DNA of 19,852 nucleotides from Bacillota bacterium (GTDB lineage Bacteria > Bacillota_A > Clostridia > DSM-8532). Each line of letters opens with the position of its first letter. Within the stretch, counting starts at the first letter, position 1. The notes under the pieces are model-generated. The model was not told where the DNA came from. It saw nothing but the letters and a program-made list of their open reading frames with translations, and searched no databases. The stretch covers positions 1 through 19,852 of the forward strand of contig JAFADM010000045.1 in assembly GCA_023424865.1 (NCBI GenBank). Reading direction: 5' to 3'. A program made the position numbers and the translations under genes. Shown one piece after another: positions 1-8,416 of the stretch.

Positions 1-2
1 AG

Positions 3-395
3 CCCCAATGGACGGATAAAATTGTTAAAAACCCGGACTATAACTTTCTTTCCATGCGGTATGTCAGTGTTGCCAACGGCCTTCCCGGAGTTTATGAACG
101 CAAGGCACAGCTGGTTGAGGAGCAGTCTATTGCCGATGATGCCCTTTACCGGAGCCAAGGAGACAACAGCTACCGCATCAGCAGCAATGTTTCCCTCACC
201 GAGGAGGAAAATGAGGTTTATGCGGCCTATATGTCCGACATTCTTACCTATGTGCAGGAAAAATGCCTGAGGTACATTTTGGGAGCCGAATCCCTGGATA
301 CCTTTGACGATATGGTGGAGCAGGTGAAGTCAATGAATATCGACAAGGTTGTTGAGGTTTATCAGAACGCACTTGACAGGTATAACGCACGGTAA
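3..395 (+). CDS. Extracellular solute-binding protein of an oligosaccharide ABC importer (3' end only)
   Basis: This is the C-terminal 130 residues of a protein whose start lies before the window; the frame is open from base 3 and ends at TAA 393-395. The visible part is hydrophilic and rich in acidic and aromatic residues. It ends in a helical segment (DTFDDMVEQVKSMNIDKVV, then a Tyr/Asn-rich tail), as in the last helices of family 1 solute-binding lipoproteins of the LplA/YtcQ type. The call rests mainly on context: two MalF/MalG-type permeases follow directly on the same strand, in the usual order binding protein, LplB-like, YtcP-like. The protein would be a surface lipoprotein that captures an oligosaccharide. 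The lipobox and ligand-binding lobes are outside the window, so the substrate cannot be inferred. Confidence 0.72.
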   Translation, partial: PQWTDKIVKNPDYNFLSMRYVSVANGLPGVYERKAQLVEEQSIADDALYRSQGDNSYRISSNVSLTEEENEVYAAYMSDILTYVQEKCLRYILGAESLDTFDDMVEQVKSMNIDKVVEVYQNALDRYNAR

Positions 396-434
396 GCGCA
401 GAGTAAATAAGAAGCACATAAACGCCCCCAAATT

Positions 435-461
435 CCGTGATAGGGTTGGCCCCTATCACGG
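435..461 (+). terminator. Strong intergenic hairpin between binding-protein and permease genes
   Basis: CCGTGATAGGG and CCCTATCACGG form a perfect 11-bp stem around the 5-nt loop TTGGC. No T-run follows (next bases GTTTATCTG), so it is not a classic intrinsic terminator. A hairpin after the binding-protein gene is a known arrangement in importer operons: it protects the upstream message and lowers permease expression relative to the binding protein. That role is inferred here. It ends 19 bases before the permease start. Confidence 0.6.
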
Positions 462-480
462 GTTTATCTGAGGTGAATGA

Positions 481-1383
481 ATGAAAGCGCTGATTTTAAA
501 CTATAAAAAGCACAGAGTGCTGTACTGGCTGTGTCTGCCCATCATGCTGTATTTCCTTATTTTTAGCTATATCCCCATGGGAGGCCTGGTAATGGCCTTT
601 CAGAATTTTAAAATAGCTAAAGGCTTTTTGGGAAGCAGCTTTGTAGGCCTTGACCACTTTATTAAATTTTTCACAAGCCCTTATTTTTCAAGAGTCATAA
701 CCAACACCCTGTTTTTAAGCGGGTATGATTTGCTGTTTGCATTTCCCGCGCCTGTTGCACTGGCATTTCTTTTGAATGAGGTTAAGAACCAGGTCTTTAA
801 AAAAACGGTACAAACCGTTACCTATATGCCTTATTTTATTTCCATGGTTGTCATATGCAGCCTCATTAAAAGCTTTACAAGCTCCGACGGCATCATTACA
901 CTGCTTGTCAATTCTATCGGAGGAAATTATAACAGCCTCATTGCCGCACCGGAAGCCTTTCGCAGTATATTTATCGTCAGCAACATCTGGCAGAGCGTCG
1001 GCTTTAACAGCATAATCTATCTGGCTGCTCTTTCCAGTGTTGATCAGGAGCTGTACGAGGCGGCCAGGATTGACGGAGCAGGCTATGCACGCCAGTGGCT
1101 ACACATTACCCTGCCTGGAATATTGCCGACGATTATCATTATGCTTATTCTACGCATTGGGCAAATCATGAATGTCAATTTTGAGAAGGTTATTCTGCTT
1201 TACAGTACCTCCACCTATGAAACGGCCGACGTCATATCGTCCTATGTTTACCGGGTGGGGCTTTTGAAAAGCGAATATTCCTATGCTGCGGCGGTAGGGT
1301 TGTTTAATTCCGTTATTGGCTTCGCTTTAATTATCGCAGCCAACACGCTGAGCAAAAAATACTCCGAAACCAGCTTGTTTTAA
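481..1383 (+). CDS. ABC transporter permease, LplB/MalF-type (oligosaccharide importer)
   Basis: A 300-residue inner-membrane permease with about six hydrophobic segments (first near residues 14-40). The MalF/MalG-family EAA loop is at about 193-213 (EAARIDGAGYARQWLHITLP), the cytoplasmic helix that docks on the ATPase. The short N-terminus and length match LplB/YteP-type permeases of Gram-positive oligosaccharide importers. The start ATG at 481 is preceded by AGGTGA at 471-476. The partner permease starts 12 bases after the stop, so the two form the heterodimeric channel and are surely co-transcribed. No ATPase gene is present in the visible operon; such importers commonly share an MsmX-type ATPase encoded elsewhere, which is an inference here. 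The substrate is unknown. Confidence 0.93.
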   Translation: MKALILNYKKHRVLYWLCLPIMLYFLIFSYIPMGGLVMAFQNFKIAKGFLGSSFVGLDHFIKFFTSPYFSRVITNTLFLSGYDLLFAFPAPVALAFLLNEVKNQVFKKTVQTVTYMPYFISMVVICSLIKSFTSSDGIITLLVNSIGGNYNSLIAAPEAFRSIFIVSNIWQSVGFNSIIYLAALSSVDQELYEAARIDGAGYARQWLHITLPGILPTIIIMLILRIGQIMNVNFEKVILLYSTSTYETADVISSYVYRVGLLKSEYSYAAAVGLFNSVIGFALIIAANTLSKKYSETSLF

Positions 1384-1395
1384 GGGGGGGCTTCG

Positions 1396-2283
1396 ATGAA
1401 AATCAAAGATAGCGGCAGCAGGAAAATTTTTCTTGTTTTTGTTCATGTTGTTCTTGCATTAACCGCCCTGGCCTGTGTGGCCCCGGTAATTCATACCTTC
1501 GCAGCATCTTTCTCGGATCCGGTGGCACTTACCTCCAGCAGGAGCATGCTGCTCTGGCCTGTGGGGACCCCCACGCTAAAGGGCTACGAAATTGTTCTGA
1601 GCAACAAATCCATCTGGACAGGGTACGCCAATACCCTTTACTATGTGGTTGCAGGTACGGCAGTGGGGATTTTTGCAACCATTCTTGCAGCTTATGTTTT
1701 TTCCCGCAAGTATTTCCTTCCCGGCAACCTGTGCATGCTCATTATCTCCTTTACCATGCTGTTTAACGGGGGCCTTATACCCAATTACATACTCATGACA
1801 AAGCTGGAGCTTATAAACACACGCATGGTGCTTATTCTGCCAATGGCCATCAACGTGTTTAACCTGATTGTGCTCCGTACGGCGTTTCAGGCCATTCCTG
1901 AGTCACTTGAGGAAGCAGCCAGGCTGGACGGCGCCGGGGACATGTATTTTCTTTTTCGCATTGTTGTACCTCTTTCGAAGGCGACCATCTCCGTCATCAT
2001 TTTATTTATAGCCGTTTTCAACTGGAATTCCTGGTTTGCCTCTTCCATTTATCAGAACAAGCGGAATCTTTATCCGCTGCAAATTGTACTCAGGGAGATT
2101 CTCCTTCAGGGAAACGCAAGCCTCACTGGCGTAACGTCAGATATTGCCTCAACCTATTCCCTCTACAACACCCTTACCCAGTATTGTACCATTGTGGTTT
2201 CCATTGTCCCTATACTGTGTGTTTATCCGTTTTTGCAAAAGCATTTTGCCAAAGGCGTCATGATAGGGGCTATTAAGGGATAG
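1396..2283 (+). CDS. Carbohydrate ABC transporter permease, YtcP/LplC (MalG)-type
   Basis: A 295-residue permease, second half of the channel heterodimer. It has an N-terminal membrane anchor (about 11-38), further hydrophobic segments, the EAA loop at about 172-193 (EEAARLDGAGDMYFLFRIVV), and the C-terminal tail KGVMIGAIKG that is very typical of the YtcP/LplC subgroup. The ribosome site AAGGGGGGG (1382-1390) overlaps the end of the previous gene and sits 5 bases before ATG 1396. It follows its partner by 12 bases. The MFS gene begins 43 bases downstream with no terminator between, so the transcript probably continues. The family call is secure; the substrate is not. Confidence 0.93.
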   Translation: MKIKDSGSRKIFLVFVHVVLALTALACVAPVIHTFAASFSDPVALTSSRSMLLWPVGTPTLKGYEIVLSNKSIWTGYANTLYYVVAGTAVGIFATILAAYVFSRKYFLPGNLCMLIISFTMLFNGGLIPNYILMTKLELINTRMVLILPMAINVFNLIVLRTAFQAIPESLEEAARLDGAGDMYFLFRIVVPLSKATISVIILFIAVFNWNSWFASSIYQNKRNLYPLQIVLREILLQGNASLTGVTSDIASTYSLYNTLTQYCTIVVSIVPILCVYPFLQKHFAKGVMIGAIKG

Positions 2284-2326
2284 AAAAGGAACAGCAAAGA
2301 AATGAAGAATAGATTGGTGAAAAACA

Positions 2327-3541
2327 ATGGCGTCTAAGGAAAAAGCAAAAACTCCGGAAGCGGCAGCCCATAAAACGCTTTGGAACAGCCAGTATTGCAT
2401 TTTAGTTATTATTAACCTCATGATTTCCCTCACGGTTTACATGACCAATACCTTTATGTCGCAGCACCTTGCAGCTCTTGACATTAATGCCGCGCTGAGC
2501 GGCACCATACTCGGCGTTATGTCCATAGCCTCCATGCTTATCCGCCCGGTAAGCGGCTGGCTCTGTGACCGTTTTAACCGAAAGCTGCTCCTGGTTTTAT
2601 GCAACGGAGTGATTGCGGCGGTGCTTCTTGGCTACGGCCTTGCCGGGACTGCGCTGGCCTTTTATGTGCTTCGCGGGTTCCATGGTATTGCATTTGGCTT
2701 GACGACCACCATTACAATGGCTTTCATTATGGATTATATACCAAAGGATCGGGTAGGCGAGGGAATGGGGTACTTTGGCCTTGGGCAGTCTGTGGCCGCA
2801 GCTGTTGGGCCGTGGATGGGATTGGCCCTGGCTGCACGCTATGGCGGGGCAGTCACCTTCTTTGCAGCCTCCGCCGCAGTATTGGCGGGAGCAGGCTTTG
2901 CCTGTGCCCTCCGGATAAACCCAGGGCACGCAGATCTGCAAAAGAGCAAAATCGGGAAGAGCAGCCTTCAGTTAAATCGCTTTATCACAGCAGAAGCTTT
3001 GCCCTATGCCGTTGTTACCATTGCCCTTTCGGCGGCTAACGGCATTGAAACAAGCTATATCGCAAGCTATGCGGATACCATGGGTATAGAGAGCATCGGC
3101 TGGTATTTTACTCTCAGTGCGGCCACCCTTTTTGGCGCCCGGCTGCTTCTTGGAAAACTAACGGATAAAAAAGGCTTTGTATGGGTTCTTTTACCGGGTA
3201 CCCTTCTCATTGCAGCCGCTCTAGTGCTTCTAAGCCTGATCCGTCCGGAAAATGCCCTTCTTCTGTTTGCAGCGGCTGCCGTTATAAAGGCCTGCGGCGT
3301 GGGTGCCCTTCAGCCCGGAATACAGGCCATGTGTGTGCAGTCGGTGCCTGCACAGCGCAGGGGTGCGGCATCCAGCACCTACTATATCGGTACCGATCTG
3401 GGACAGGGAATGTCCACTATGGCTGCGGGGCGCATGATCTCTGAAATGGGCTATGCTCCCATGTTTCGTCTTTTCACTCTTCCTCTGCTCCTGGTTGTGG
3501 GAATTTTTATGGCAACAGCGGCACTAATAAAAAAAGAATAA
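2327..3541 (+). CDS. Major facilitator superfamily transporter
   Basis: A 404-residue protein with about 12 hydrophobic segments, the usual MFS length. Between TM2 and TM3 the MFS motif A is clear at residues 77-86 (GWLCDRFNRK). A degenerate second copy in the C-terminal half (GKLTDKKG) marks the 6+6 duplication. Overall it resembles drug/sugar efflux-type MFS proteins (PF07690), but direction and substrate cannot be read. A modest site, GGTGA at 2316-2320, precedes ATG 2327 by 6 bases. It lies between the sugar permease genes and the hydrolase gene with short gaps (43 and about 23 bases), which suggests one transcript. In this setting it may export or import the product that the hydrolase acts on; this is inference. 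Confidence 0.9.
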   Translation: MASKEKAKTPEAAAHKTLWNSQYCILVIINLMISLTVYMTNTFMSQHLAALDINAALSGTILGVMSIASMLIRPVSGWLCDRFNRKLLLVLCNGVIAAVLLGYGLAGTALAFYVLRGFHGIAFGLTTTITMAFIMDYIPKDRVGEGMGYFGLGQSVAAAVGPWMGLALAARYGGAVTFFAASAAVLAGAGFACALRINPGHADLQKSKIGKSSLQLNRFITAEALPYAVVTIALSAANGIETSYIASYADTMGIESIGWYFTLSAATLFGARLLLGKLTDKKGFVWVLLPGTLLIAAALVLLSLIRPENALLLFAAAAVIKACGVGALQPGIQAMCVQSVPAQRRGAASSTYYIGTDLGQGMSTMAAGRMISEMGYAPMFRLFTLPLLLVVGIFMATAALIKKE

Positions 3542-3564
3542 AATAATGTGAGGTGTTGATATCC

Positions 3565-5265
3565 ATGCTCAAAGAAATGCTCAACGTCATGGCCCCCATG
3601 CGGGATGGCGTACGCCTGGCCTGTAACATTTTCAGGCCCGATGATACCAAGCCCTATCCCGCTATTCTTTTACGCACTCCTTATATCAAAGAAAAAATTC
3701 ATCGGGAATACCTTTACTCCAATTACAGGGATATGGCTCTAAGCGGATATAATATGGTTTTTCAGGATGTGAGGGGGACGGGAGCCTCAGAAGGTATTCT
3801 TGATGCTACAGGAGCCAACGAGAGCCAGGATGGCTACGATTCGGTAGAATGGCTGGCGGCCCAACCCTGGTGCAATGGAAATGTGGGTATGCAGGGGCTT
3901 TCCTACTTTGGCTTTACACAAATGGCGGCTGCGGAAAACAATCCGCCCCATCTTAAAGCTCTTTGCCCCTTTCAAAACTCTGCCCTACAGCCCTTCAGTC
4001 TTACAAAGGCCATGACCTTTGACAATTATCATCTGGCATGGCTAATGGATCGTGCGCTTGAAAATCAGGAGGCCTGGTTTCGGGAGCCTGACGAAAGAGA
4101 AAAAATTAAAGGGGCCATTGCTTTTTATAAAGAGAATTGGAACAGCCTGATGTTTAAGCTTCCGTTGTATGATACTCCTGCTGCACGCATAGAGGGGGTC
4201 CCACAGTTAAAGGTTTATCTGGAGCTCATTAACGGGGTGGAAGATCCTGCTTTTATGCAGCGGGCAGGGCGGCCTGTAAGGGTGGAAAACATCAATGCAC
4301 CCATGTTTTTTCTTACCGGATGGTTTGACGGGGCAAGGGACGGCACGCTTGACAACTGGTGCCGTGCTGAGGAAGGGAATATGCCGCAGAATGGAAGAAA
4401 GCTGATTATCGGTCCCTGGCTCCACGGCGGCGGGCTGGCCTCAAAGATTGATGGCCGCGATTTCGGAGCGGTTAACAGCGGAGAGGGAACAGGAATTCAT
4501 CAAACTGTTAAAAAATGGTTCGATTACTGGCTCAAGGACGAGCAGAACGGCATTATGGATCAATCGCCGGTACAAATCTTCGTTTTGGGAGACAACTTAT
4601 GGCGGGGCGAGCAGGAATGGCCTCTCAGCCGTGCCCGGAAGACAAGGCTTTACATCCATGGCGGTCCGGATAAAAACAGCGGCAGCCTTAATGAAGCCGC
4701 ACCTGGGGACGAAGCTTTTCAAGCCTATATGTACGATCCCGAAAATCCGTTGCCCTCGGGAATTCGGGATGAAGAAGGCCGAACCATCTTTGCGGATCCG
4801 TCTTTTCAGCATGAAAGAGAGGATGTGCTGGTATATACCGGCAATCCCCTGGATAAGGAAATGGAGGTCACCGGCCCTGTTGAATTTGTGCTTTATGCTT
4901 CTACCGATGCCCAGGATACCGACTTTTTCTGCCGATTATGCGATATTGATGAAACCGGATACGCTTTCCCTCTTTTATCAGGCATCGTGCGGGGGAAATT
5001 CAGAGAAGGAACCATGCCTGCACTCCTTGAGCCGGGGAGAATTTATCCCTTTCACATTGACCTCGGCAGTATAAGCGTGGTCTTCAAAAAGGGCCACCGT
5101 ATCCGCATCGATATCTCCAGCAGCTTTTATCCGTGCCATAACCGCAGCCTGAACACCGCCGAAAGAATCGGCCACGGTACATACAGTGTTAAGGCAAACC
5201 AGAAAATATACCATGACTCGGCACATCCGTCCCATCTTCTGCTGCCCGTTATCCCCAGGGAATGA
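3565..5265 (+). CDS. CocE/NonD family alpha/beta hydrolase (X-Pro dipeptidyl-peptidase S15-like)
   Basis: A 566-residue serine hydrolase without a signal peptide, so probably cytoplasmic. Numbering from ATG 3565, it has the QDVRGTGASEG strand-turn motif near 67-77, the nucleophile elbow GLSYFG with Ser113, GWFDG with Asp255, and GPWLHGG with His287, matching the Ser-Asp-His triad of CocE-type esterases and X-Pro peptidases. The C-terminal 200 residues form the jelly-roll domain (PF08530-like). The start ATG 3565 is chosen because GAGGTG (3550-3555) lies 9 bases before it; GTG 3553 and TTG 3556 overlap or abut that site. It follows the MFS gene by about 23 bases and is last in the cluster. Family members cleave esters, acyl groups or Xaa-Pro peptides; the substrate here is unknown. 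Confidence 0.9.
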   Translation: MLKEMLNVMAPMRDGVRLACNIFRPDDTKPYPAILLRTPYIKEKIHREYLYSNYRDMALSGYNMVFQDVRGTGASEGILDATGANESQDGYDSVEWLAAQPWCNGNVGMQGLSYFGFTQMAAAENNPPHLKALCPFQNSALQPFSLTKAMTFDNYHLAWLMDRALENQEAWFREPDEREKIKGAIAFYKENWNSLMFKLPLYDTPAARIEGVPQLKVYLELINGVEDPAFMQRAGRPVRVENINAPMFFLTGWFDGARDGTLDNWCRAEEGNMPQNGRKLIIGPWLHGGGLASKIDGRDFGAVNSGEGTGIHQTVKKWFDYWLKDEQNGIMDQSPVQIFVLGDNLWRGEQEWPLSRARKTRLYIHGGPDKNSGSLNEAAPGDEAFQAYMYDPENPLPSGIRDEEGRTIFADPSFQHEREDVLVYTGNPLDKEMEVTGPVEFVLYASTDAQDTDFFCRLCDIDETGYAFPLLSGIVRGKFREGTMPALLEPGRIYPFHIDLGSISVVFKKGHRIRIDISSSFYPCHNRSLNTAERIGHGTYSVKANQKIYHDSAHPSHLLLPVIPRE

Positions 5266-5318
5266 AAGCCTCTCCCTTTTGTACAGTCAACCATAATAGC
5301 AAAAGCTTAAAATCTGTA

Positions 5319-5350
5319 AACAGGTGTGTTACGGCCATAACACACCTGTT
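5319..5350. terminator. Hairpin between convergent genes
   Basis: AACAGGTGTGTTA and TAACACACCTGTT make a perfect 13-bp stem with the 6-nt loop CGGCCA. It lies between the hydrolase gene (stop 5265, +) and the convergent membrane-protein gene, whose TAA stop overlaps the stem by two bases. Read on the minus strand, the stem is followed by TTTACAGATTTTAAGCTTTT, a broken T-rich tail. On the plus strand only ACTTTATG follows. It probably serves both directions. Confidence 0.7.
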
Positions 5351-6116
5351 ACTTTATGTCCTCCCCGCCCAGTAAGATGCCTTTAAGCTTTTGCCAGGCA
5401 TCGCCGTAATTAAGAGGACGCAGCCTTGGAAAAGCCCGGATAAGCCTTATGTTTTGAAATCGGCTTACATTAAACAGAGTTTTGATATGCTCGTTGTAAA
5501 ATTCGCTTTCCTCAAACTTTTCCGTCAGGGAATCTTTAAGCGCGCCATAGCGTTTGGCATACTGTCCCCAAAACGTATTAATTGCGGCTTGAATTTCTTT
5601 AAGCCTGTTATTGAGAAGAAGAAGGTGGCGTACGGTTACATACAAATCCAAAAGGATAAGGGTGAAAAGAATAAGTGCAAGAATAAGCTTTGGCCAGACC
5701 TGCAATTGAATAATCGCTCCTGACACCAATGGGTGGACATACTTTATAAGCAATACGGACAGCGTACCAAAAACCACTGCCCCTAAAAGGCTGACCCGTC
5801 CCTGAAGGTTAAAGCGGTAGTGTGAATAATCCCACCATTTCGCATGAAACAGCTTCTCCAGCAAAACGGCGGTGAAATATTCCACCGTACAGGTGAGGAG
5901 CATTCCCGCAACGAAAAGGATAAGGAGGTTATCTGTTTTCTGATACAAAAAAGCGATGGCTGCCAGGGCGCCAAAACCATAAACCGGGCAAATCGGGCCG
6001 TTGAGAAAACCGCGATTCACGAATTTCAACTGTCCAATGGAACATATAAGTGATTCATACACCCATCCGATAAAGCTGTAGGCTATAAGCCATAAAAACC
6101 ATTCAATAACTGCCAT
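5349..6116 (-). CDS. PF06541-type putative ABC transporter permease (membrane protein)
   Basis: A 255-residue integral membrane protein. From ATG 6116 the N-terminus (MAVIEWFLWLIAYSFIGWVY, ES next, then GFLNGPICPVYGFGA at 37-51) carries the hallmark of the PF06541 family, often annotated as putative ABC-transporter type IV or CmpB. About five hydrophobic segments occupy residues 1-175. The last 75 residues are charged, helical and likely cytoplasmic. A 33-base extension upstream would need a TTG start (6149) and has no ribosome site, whereas GGAG lies 11 bases before ATG 6116; AT-rich TATAAA just upstream could be a -10. No partner ATPase is adjacent, so transport is not shown and the true function of the family is unclear. 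The gene ends inside the hairpin at 5319-5350. Confidence 0.85.
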   Translation of the reverse strand: MAVIEWFLWLIAYSFIGWVYESLICSIGQLKFVNRGFLNGPICPVYGFGALAAIAFLYQKTDNLLILFVAGMLLTCTVEYFTAVLLEKLFHAKWWDYSHYRFNLQGRVSLLGAVVFGTLSVLLIKYVHPLVSGAIIQLQVWPKLILALILFTLILLDLYVTVRHLLLLNNRLKEIQAAINTFWGQYAKRYGALKDSLTEKFEESEFYNEHIKTLFNVSRFQNIRLIRAFPRLRPLNYGDAWQKLKGILLGGEDIK

Positions 6117-6217
6117 ATACCCTGTTACTCCAATTAATTTATAATCCAAATAGTATTAAAATAACCATAGAAGCCCTGGGGCTGTTTATCCTGCTGTTCC
6201 AATTCCAACGGGCCTGG

Positions 6218-7612
6218 CTAAAGCGAAGCGGATGCCCGCTCTGTCGGCATCCTATTAGAGCACCCGGTACAGCCCGTGCAAACATGGGCTTCGTTCCAGA
6301 TGCGATCCGCCGACTGAGCCCAGCGTTCAGCGGTGGTCACACATTTGGCGCTTAGCTCATGTACGTCCTCAGGCTTGATGAAATCAGTGGATTTTGCACC
6401 TGACGCTTCAACCATTTCGATAATGCGTTCCGGATTGTCAAGAAGGGGACAGGGACGCAGAAGATTTTCATTAAAAGGCTGATTTTTGTGGTATTGCATG
6501 AACAGCGGCGACCTGAGGGCTTCCAAAAGGGTCTTTTCGTAAATACTGGAATCCGAGTAATGGATAAAGGCGCAGGGCTCGATATCTCCGGCAGCATTAA
6601 TATGTAAATACCTTCGGCCGCCTGCGATGCACCCCTCCACAAATTCTCCGTCGTTCCAGAAATCCATGGTAAACAAGGCTTTCGTTTGCCTGAATTTGCG
6701 AATCTGCCTGTACATAAACTCACGCTGTTCGGCCGTTGCCAATAGCTCCGGAGCCGCATCCGCACCAACCGGCATATAGGTAAAAAGCCATGCGAACTTT
6801 GCTCCTTGCTCAACCAGGAAATCCATATACTCTTCACTGCCTATAACCTCGGTATTATAGCGCGTATAGCAGAGAGAAGCGCCAAAGATAAGCTTCTTCC
6901 TTTTGAGAATTTCCATGGCACGAATAACTGCCTGATAGGTCCCCTTGCCCCGGCGGGAATCCGTTGCTTCTTCAAAGCCCTCAATGCTGATGGCGGGCAC
7001 AAAATTCTTCACCCTCAGCATTTCATCGGCAAACCCTTCGTCAATGAGTGTACCGTTTGTGAAAGCGCTGAAAAGGCAGTCACTGTGCTTTTCACAAAGC
7101 TTAAGAATATCCTTCTTGCGGACGAGGGGTTCCCCGCCTGAAAAGAGATAAAAATAGACATTTAACTGCTTTCCCTGTTGGATGATGCTGTCCAGGGTCT
7201 CATAGCTCATGGAGAGCTTATGACCGTATTCCGCCGCCCAGCAGCCCGTGCATTTCAAGTTGCAGGCCGAGGTAGGGTCCATTAAAATAGCCCATGGAAT
7301 ATTGCAGTTGTATTTTTTTCGGTGGGTCTCCTGCCTGGGCCAGCCCAGAAAGTTTTCATTTAATATGAAATTATTGAAGAAGGCCTGGCGTACTCCGGGA
7401 TCAATATCTTCCCACAGGCTGATAAGCAATTTATACCAGTTGTTTTCTTTATTTTTAATGATTTCGCGGATAGCGTCCCGCTGCCCTTTCATAGAGTCCT
7501 TTCCATCGAAACGGTCCACCCAGCCCATCAGCTTGGGAAGGTTCTTTTCGGGGTTGGAATTCAAATACGAATAAGCCAATTTTAACCCGAAAGTGCTGAT
7601 TGTTTCTTTCAT
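6218..7612 (-). CDS. Radical SAM protein with SPASM-like Cys-rich C-terminus
   Basis: A 464-residue iron-sulfur enzyme. An N-terminal helical region of about 105 residues precedes the radical SAM core, whose CxxxCxxC cluster motif is Cys117, Cys121 and Cys124 (ACNLKCTGCW). FSGGEP, the SAM-amino-group motif, follows about 50 residues later. The C-terminal part has scattered cysteines (GCIAGGRRYLHINAAG, EPCAF, RPCPLL) and ends in CTGCTGC (445-451), consistent with auxiliary clusters as in SPASM proteins. The start is ATG 7612, set by GGAGGT 7 bases upstream; an in-frame upstream extension of 15 codons is not used. The usual job of this subgroup is unknown to me, and no peptide substrate gene was seen beside it. 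A terminator separates it from the upstream regulator, so it is probably transcribed alone. Confidence 0.9.
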   Translation of the reverse strand: MKETISTFGLKLAYSYLNSNPEKNLPKLMGWVDRFDGKDSMKGQRDAIREIIKNKENNWYKLLISLWEDIDPGVRQAFFNNFILNENFLGWPRQETHRKKYNCNIPWAILMDPTSACNLKCTGCWAAEYGHKLSMSYETLDSIIQQGKQLNVYFYLFSGGEPLVRKKDILKLCEKHSDCLFSAFTNGTLIDEGFADEMLRVKNFVPAISIEGFEEATDSRRGKGTYQAVIRAMEILKRKKLIFGASLCYTRYNTEVIGSEEYMDFLVEQGAKFAWLFTYMPVGADAAPELLATAEQREFMYRQIRKFRQTKALFTMDFWNDGEFVEGCIAGGRRYLHINAAGDIEPCAFIHYSDSSIYEKTLLEALRSPLFMQYHKNQPFNENLLRPCPLLDNPERIIEMVEASGAKSTDFIKPEDVHELSAKCVTTAERWAQSADRIWNEAHVCTGCTGCSNRMPTERASASL

Positions 7613-7677
7613 GATGTATACCTCCATCGAATTTCTATAATGAAGTATACTATTCAAAGATTTTAAGGTAATTAGAC

Positions 7678-7708
7678 AAAAACAGCCCGTGTAAAGAAAC
7701 CATACACG
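7678..7708 (-). terminator. Intrinsic terminator after DhaS-like TetR gene
   Basis: On the minus strand CGTGTA and TACACG (plus 7703-7708 and 7688-7693) pair around TGGTTTCTT, then GGGCTG and a run of five T (plus AAAAA 7678-7682). It lies 62 bases after the TetR stop and about 65 bases before the radical SAM start, so it separates the two transcripts. Confidence 0.6.
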
Positions 7709-7769
7709 AACCCCTATTTGTCAATAGAGCATTGACCTGCATAAAGAATAGAATGATGAGCAGAAAGAG

Positions 7770-8387
7770 TTATTCGACATGTGAAAAGGGTTGTATATTG
7801 CGTGAAAAATCCTTACAATGCGCCTGTTTCTCCCCAATTTGATTTTCCAGCTCGCAGTACATGCTTCCATCAAATAAGCTGCGTATTTTCATTATGTACT
7901 CCGAAGGATCCTCCTTCATGCCATTGTTGGCCCAACGGATGATGAAGGCAACAAATGCGGTGGAAAAAAACAACAGAAAAAATTCCCATTTAGCACGATC
8001 AAATTCGGCATTTGATGTGTTTTCAATTACCGACAGGGATATGTGGCTGATATAACCATGCAAGTAATCGGGAAAAGAATTTTGCCCGACGGTATTAAGC
8101 GCGTTTGTATAAAAGGTCCTGTTCTCCTGCATGTAATAGCACAAATCCTTTAATCCGTCCGTCCAATGCTCCACCGAATCGTAAGCGCTCATAAACCGGG
8201 CTGTTTCAGTAGAATAAATCCAATTCATCAGATCGTACTTATCCTTAAAATGATAATAGAAGGACTGCCTTGTCAGTCCGCAATCTTCAACGATATCCCT
8301 TACACAGATCTTGCTGAAAGCTTTTTTAGCCATCAATCCCTTTAAGGAATTGGCAAGAGCCAATTTCGTTATGTTTGAATCGGACAT
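7770..8387 (-). CDS. TetR/AcrR family regulator, DhaS-like (TetR_C_8-type C-terminus)
   Basis: A 205-residue DNA-binding regulator. The N-terminal HTH spans about residues 10-55 (MSDSNITKLALANSLKGLM, then VRDIVEDCGLTRQSFYYHF with the recognition helix, then KDKYDLMNWIY). This opening and the segment after it are typical of the subgroup named for DhaS, the dihydroxyacetone-kinase activator, with a PF14278-type C-terminal domain. No dha genes are nearby, so that function should not be assumed. The start ATG 8387 is fixed by GGAGGT 6 bases upstream; a longer in-frame reading to 8531 overlaps the HD gene and is rejected. It begins 29 bases after the HD gene stop and is likely co-transcribed with it. 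The ligand is unknown. Confidence 0.88.
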   Translation of the reverse strand: MSDSNITKLALANSLKGLMAKKAFSKICVRDIVEDCGLTRQSFYYHFKDKYDLMNWIYSTETARFMSAYDSVEHWTDGLKDLCYYMQENRTFYTNALNTVGQNSFPDYLHGYISHISLSVIENTSNAEFDRAKWEFFLLFFSTAFVAFIIRWANNGMKEDPSEYIMKIRSLFDGSMYCELENQIGEKQAHCKDFSRNIQPFSHVE

Positions 8388-8416
8388 TACAATACCTCCA
8401 ATGGAATGAAAAACTC

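Noticed and set aside
2597..3039. ORFs on both strands of 114 and 146 residues inside the MFS gene
   Set aside because: Composition is typical of shadow frames (Cys/Arg/Trp-rich), with no motifs and no ribosome site, and the MFS frame has clear family motifs.
7613..7657. 15-codon N-terminal extension of the radical SAM protein
   Set aside because: It runs through the ribosome site and promoter-like DNA; ATG 7612 has a perfect GGAGGT.
7770..8387. Assigning the gene as dhaS of a dihydroxyacetone kinase operon
   Set aside because: No dhaK/L/M genes are in the window; the resemblance is to the subgroup only.
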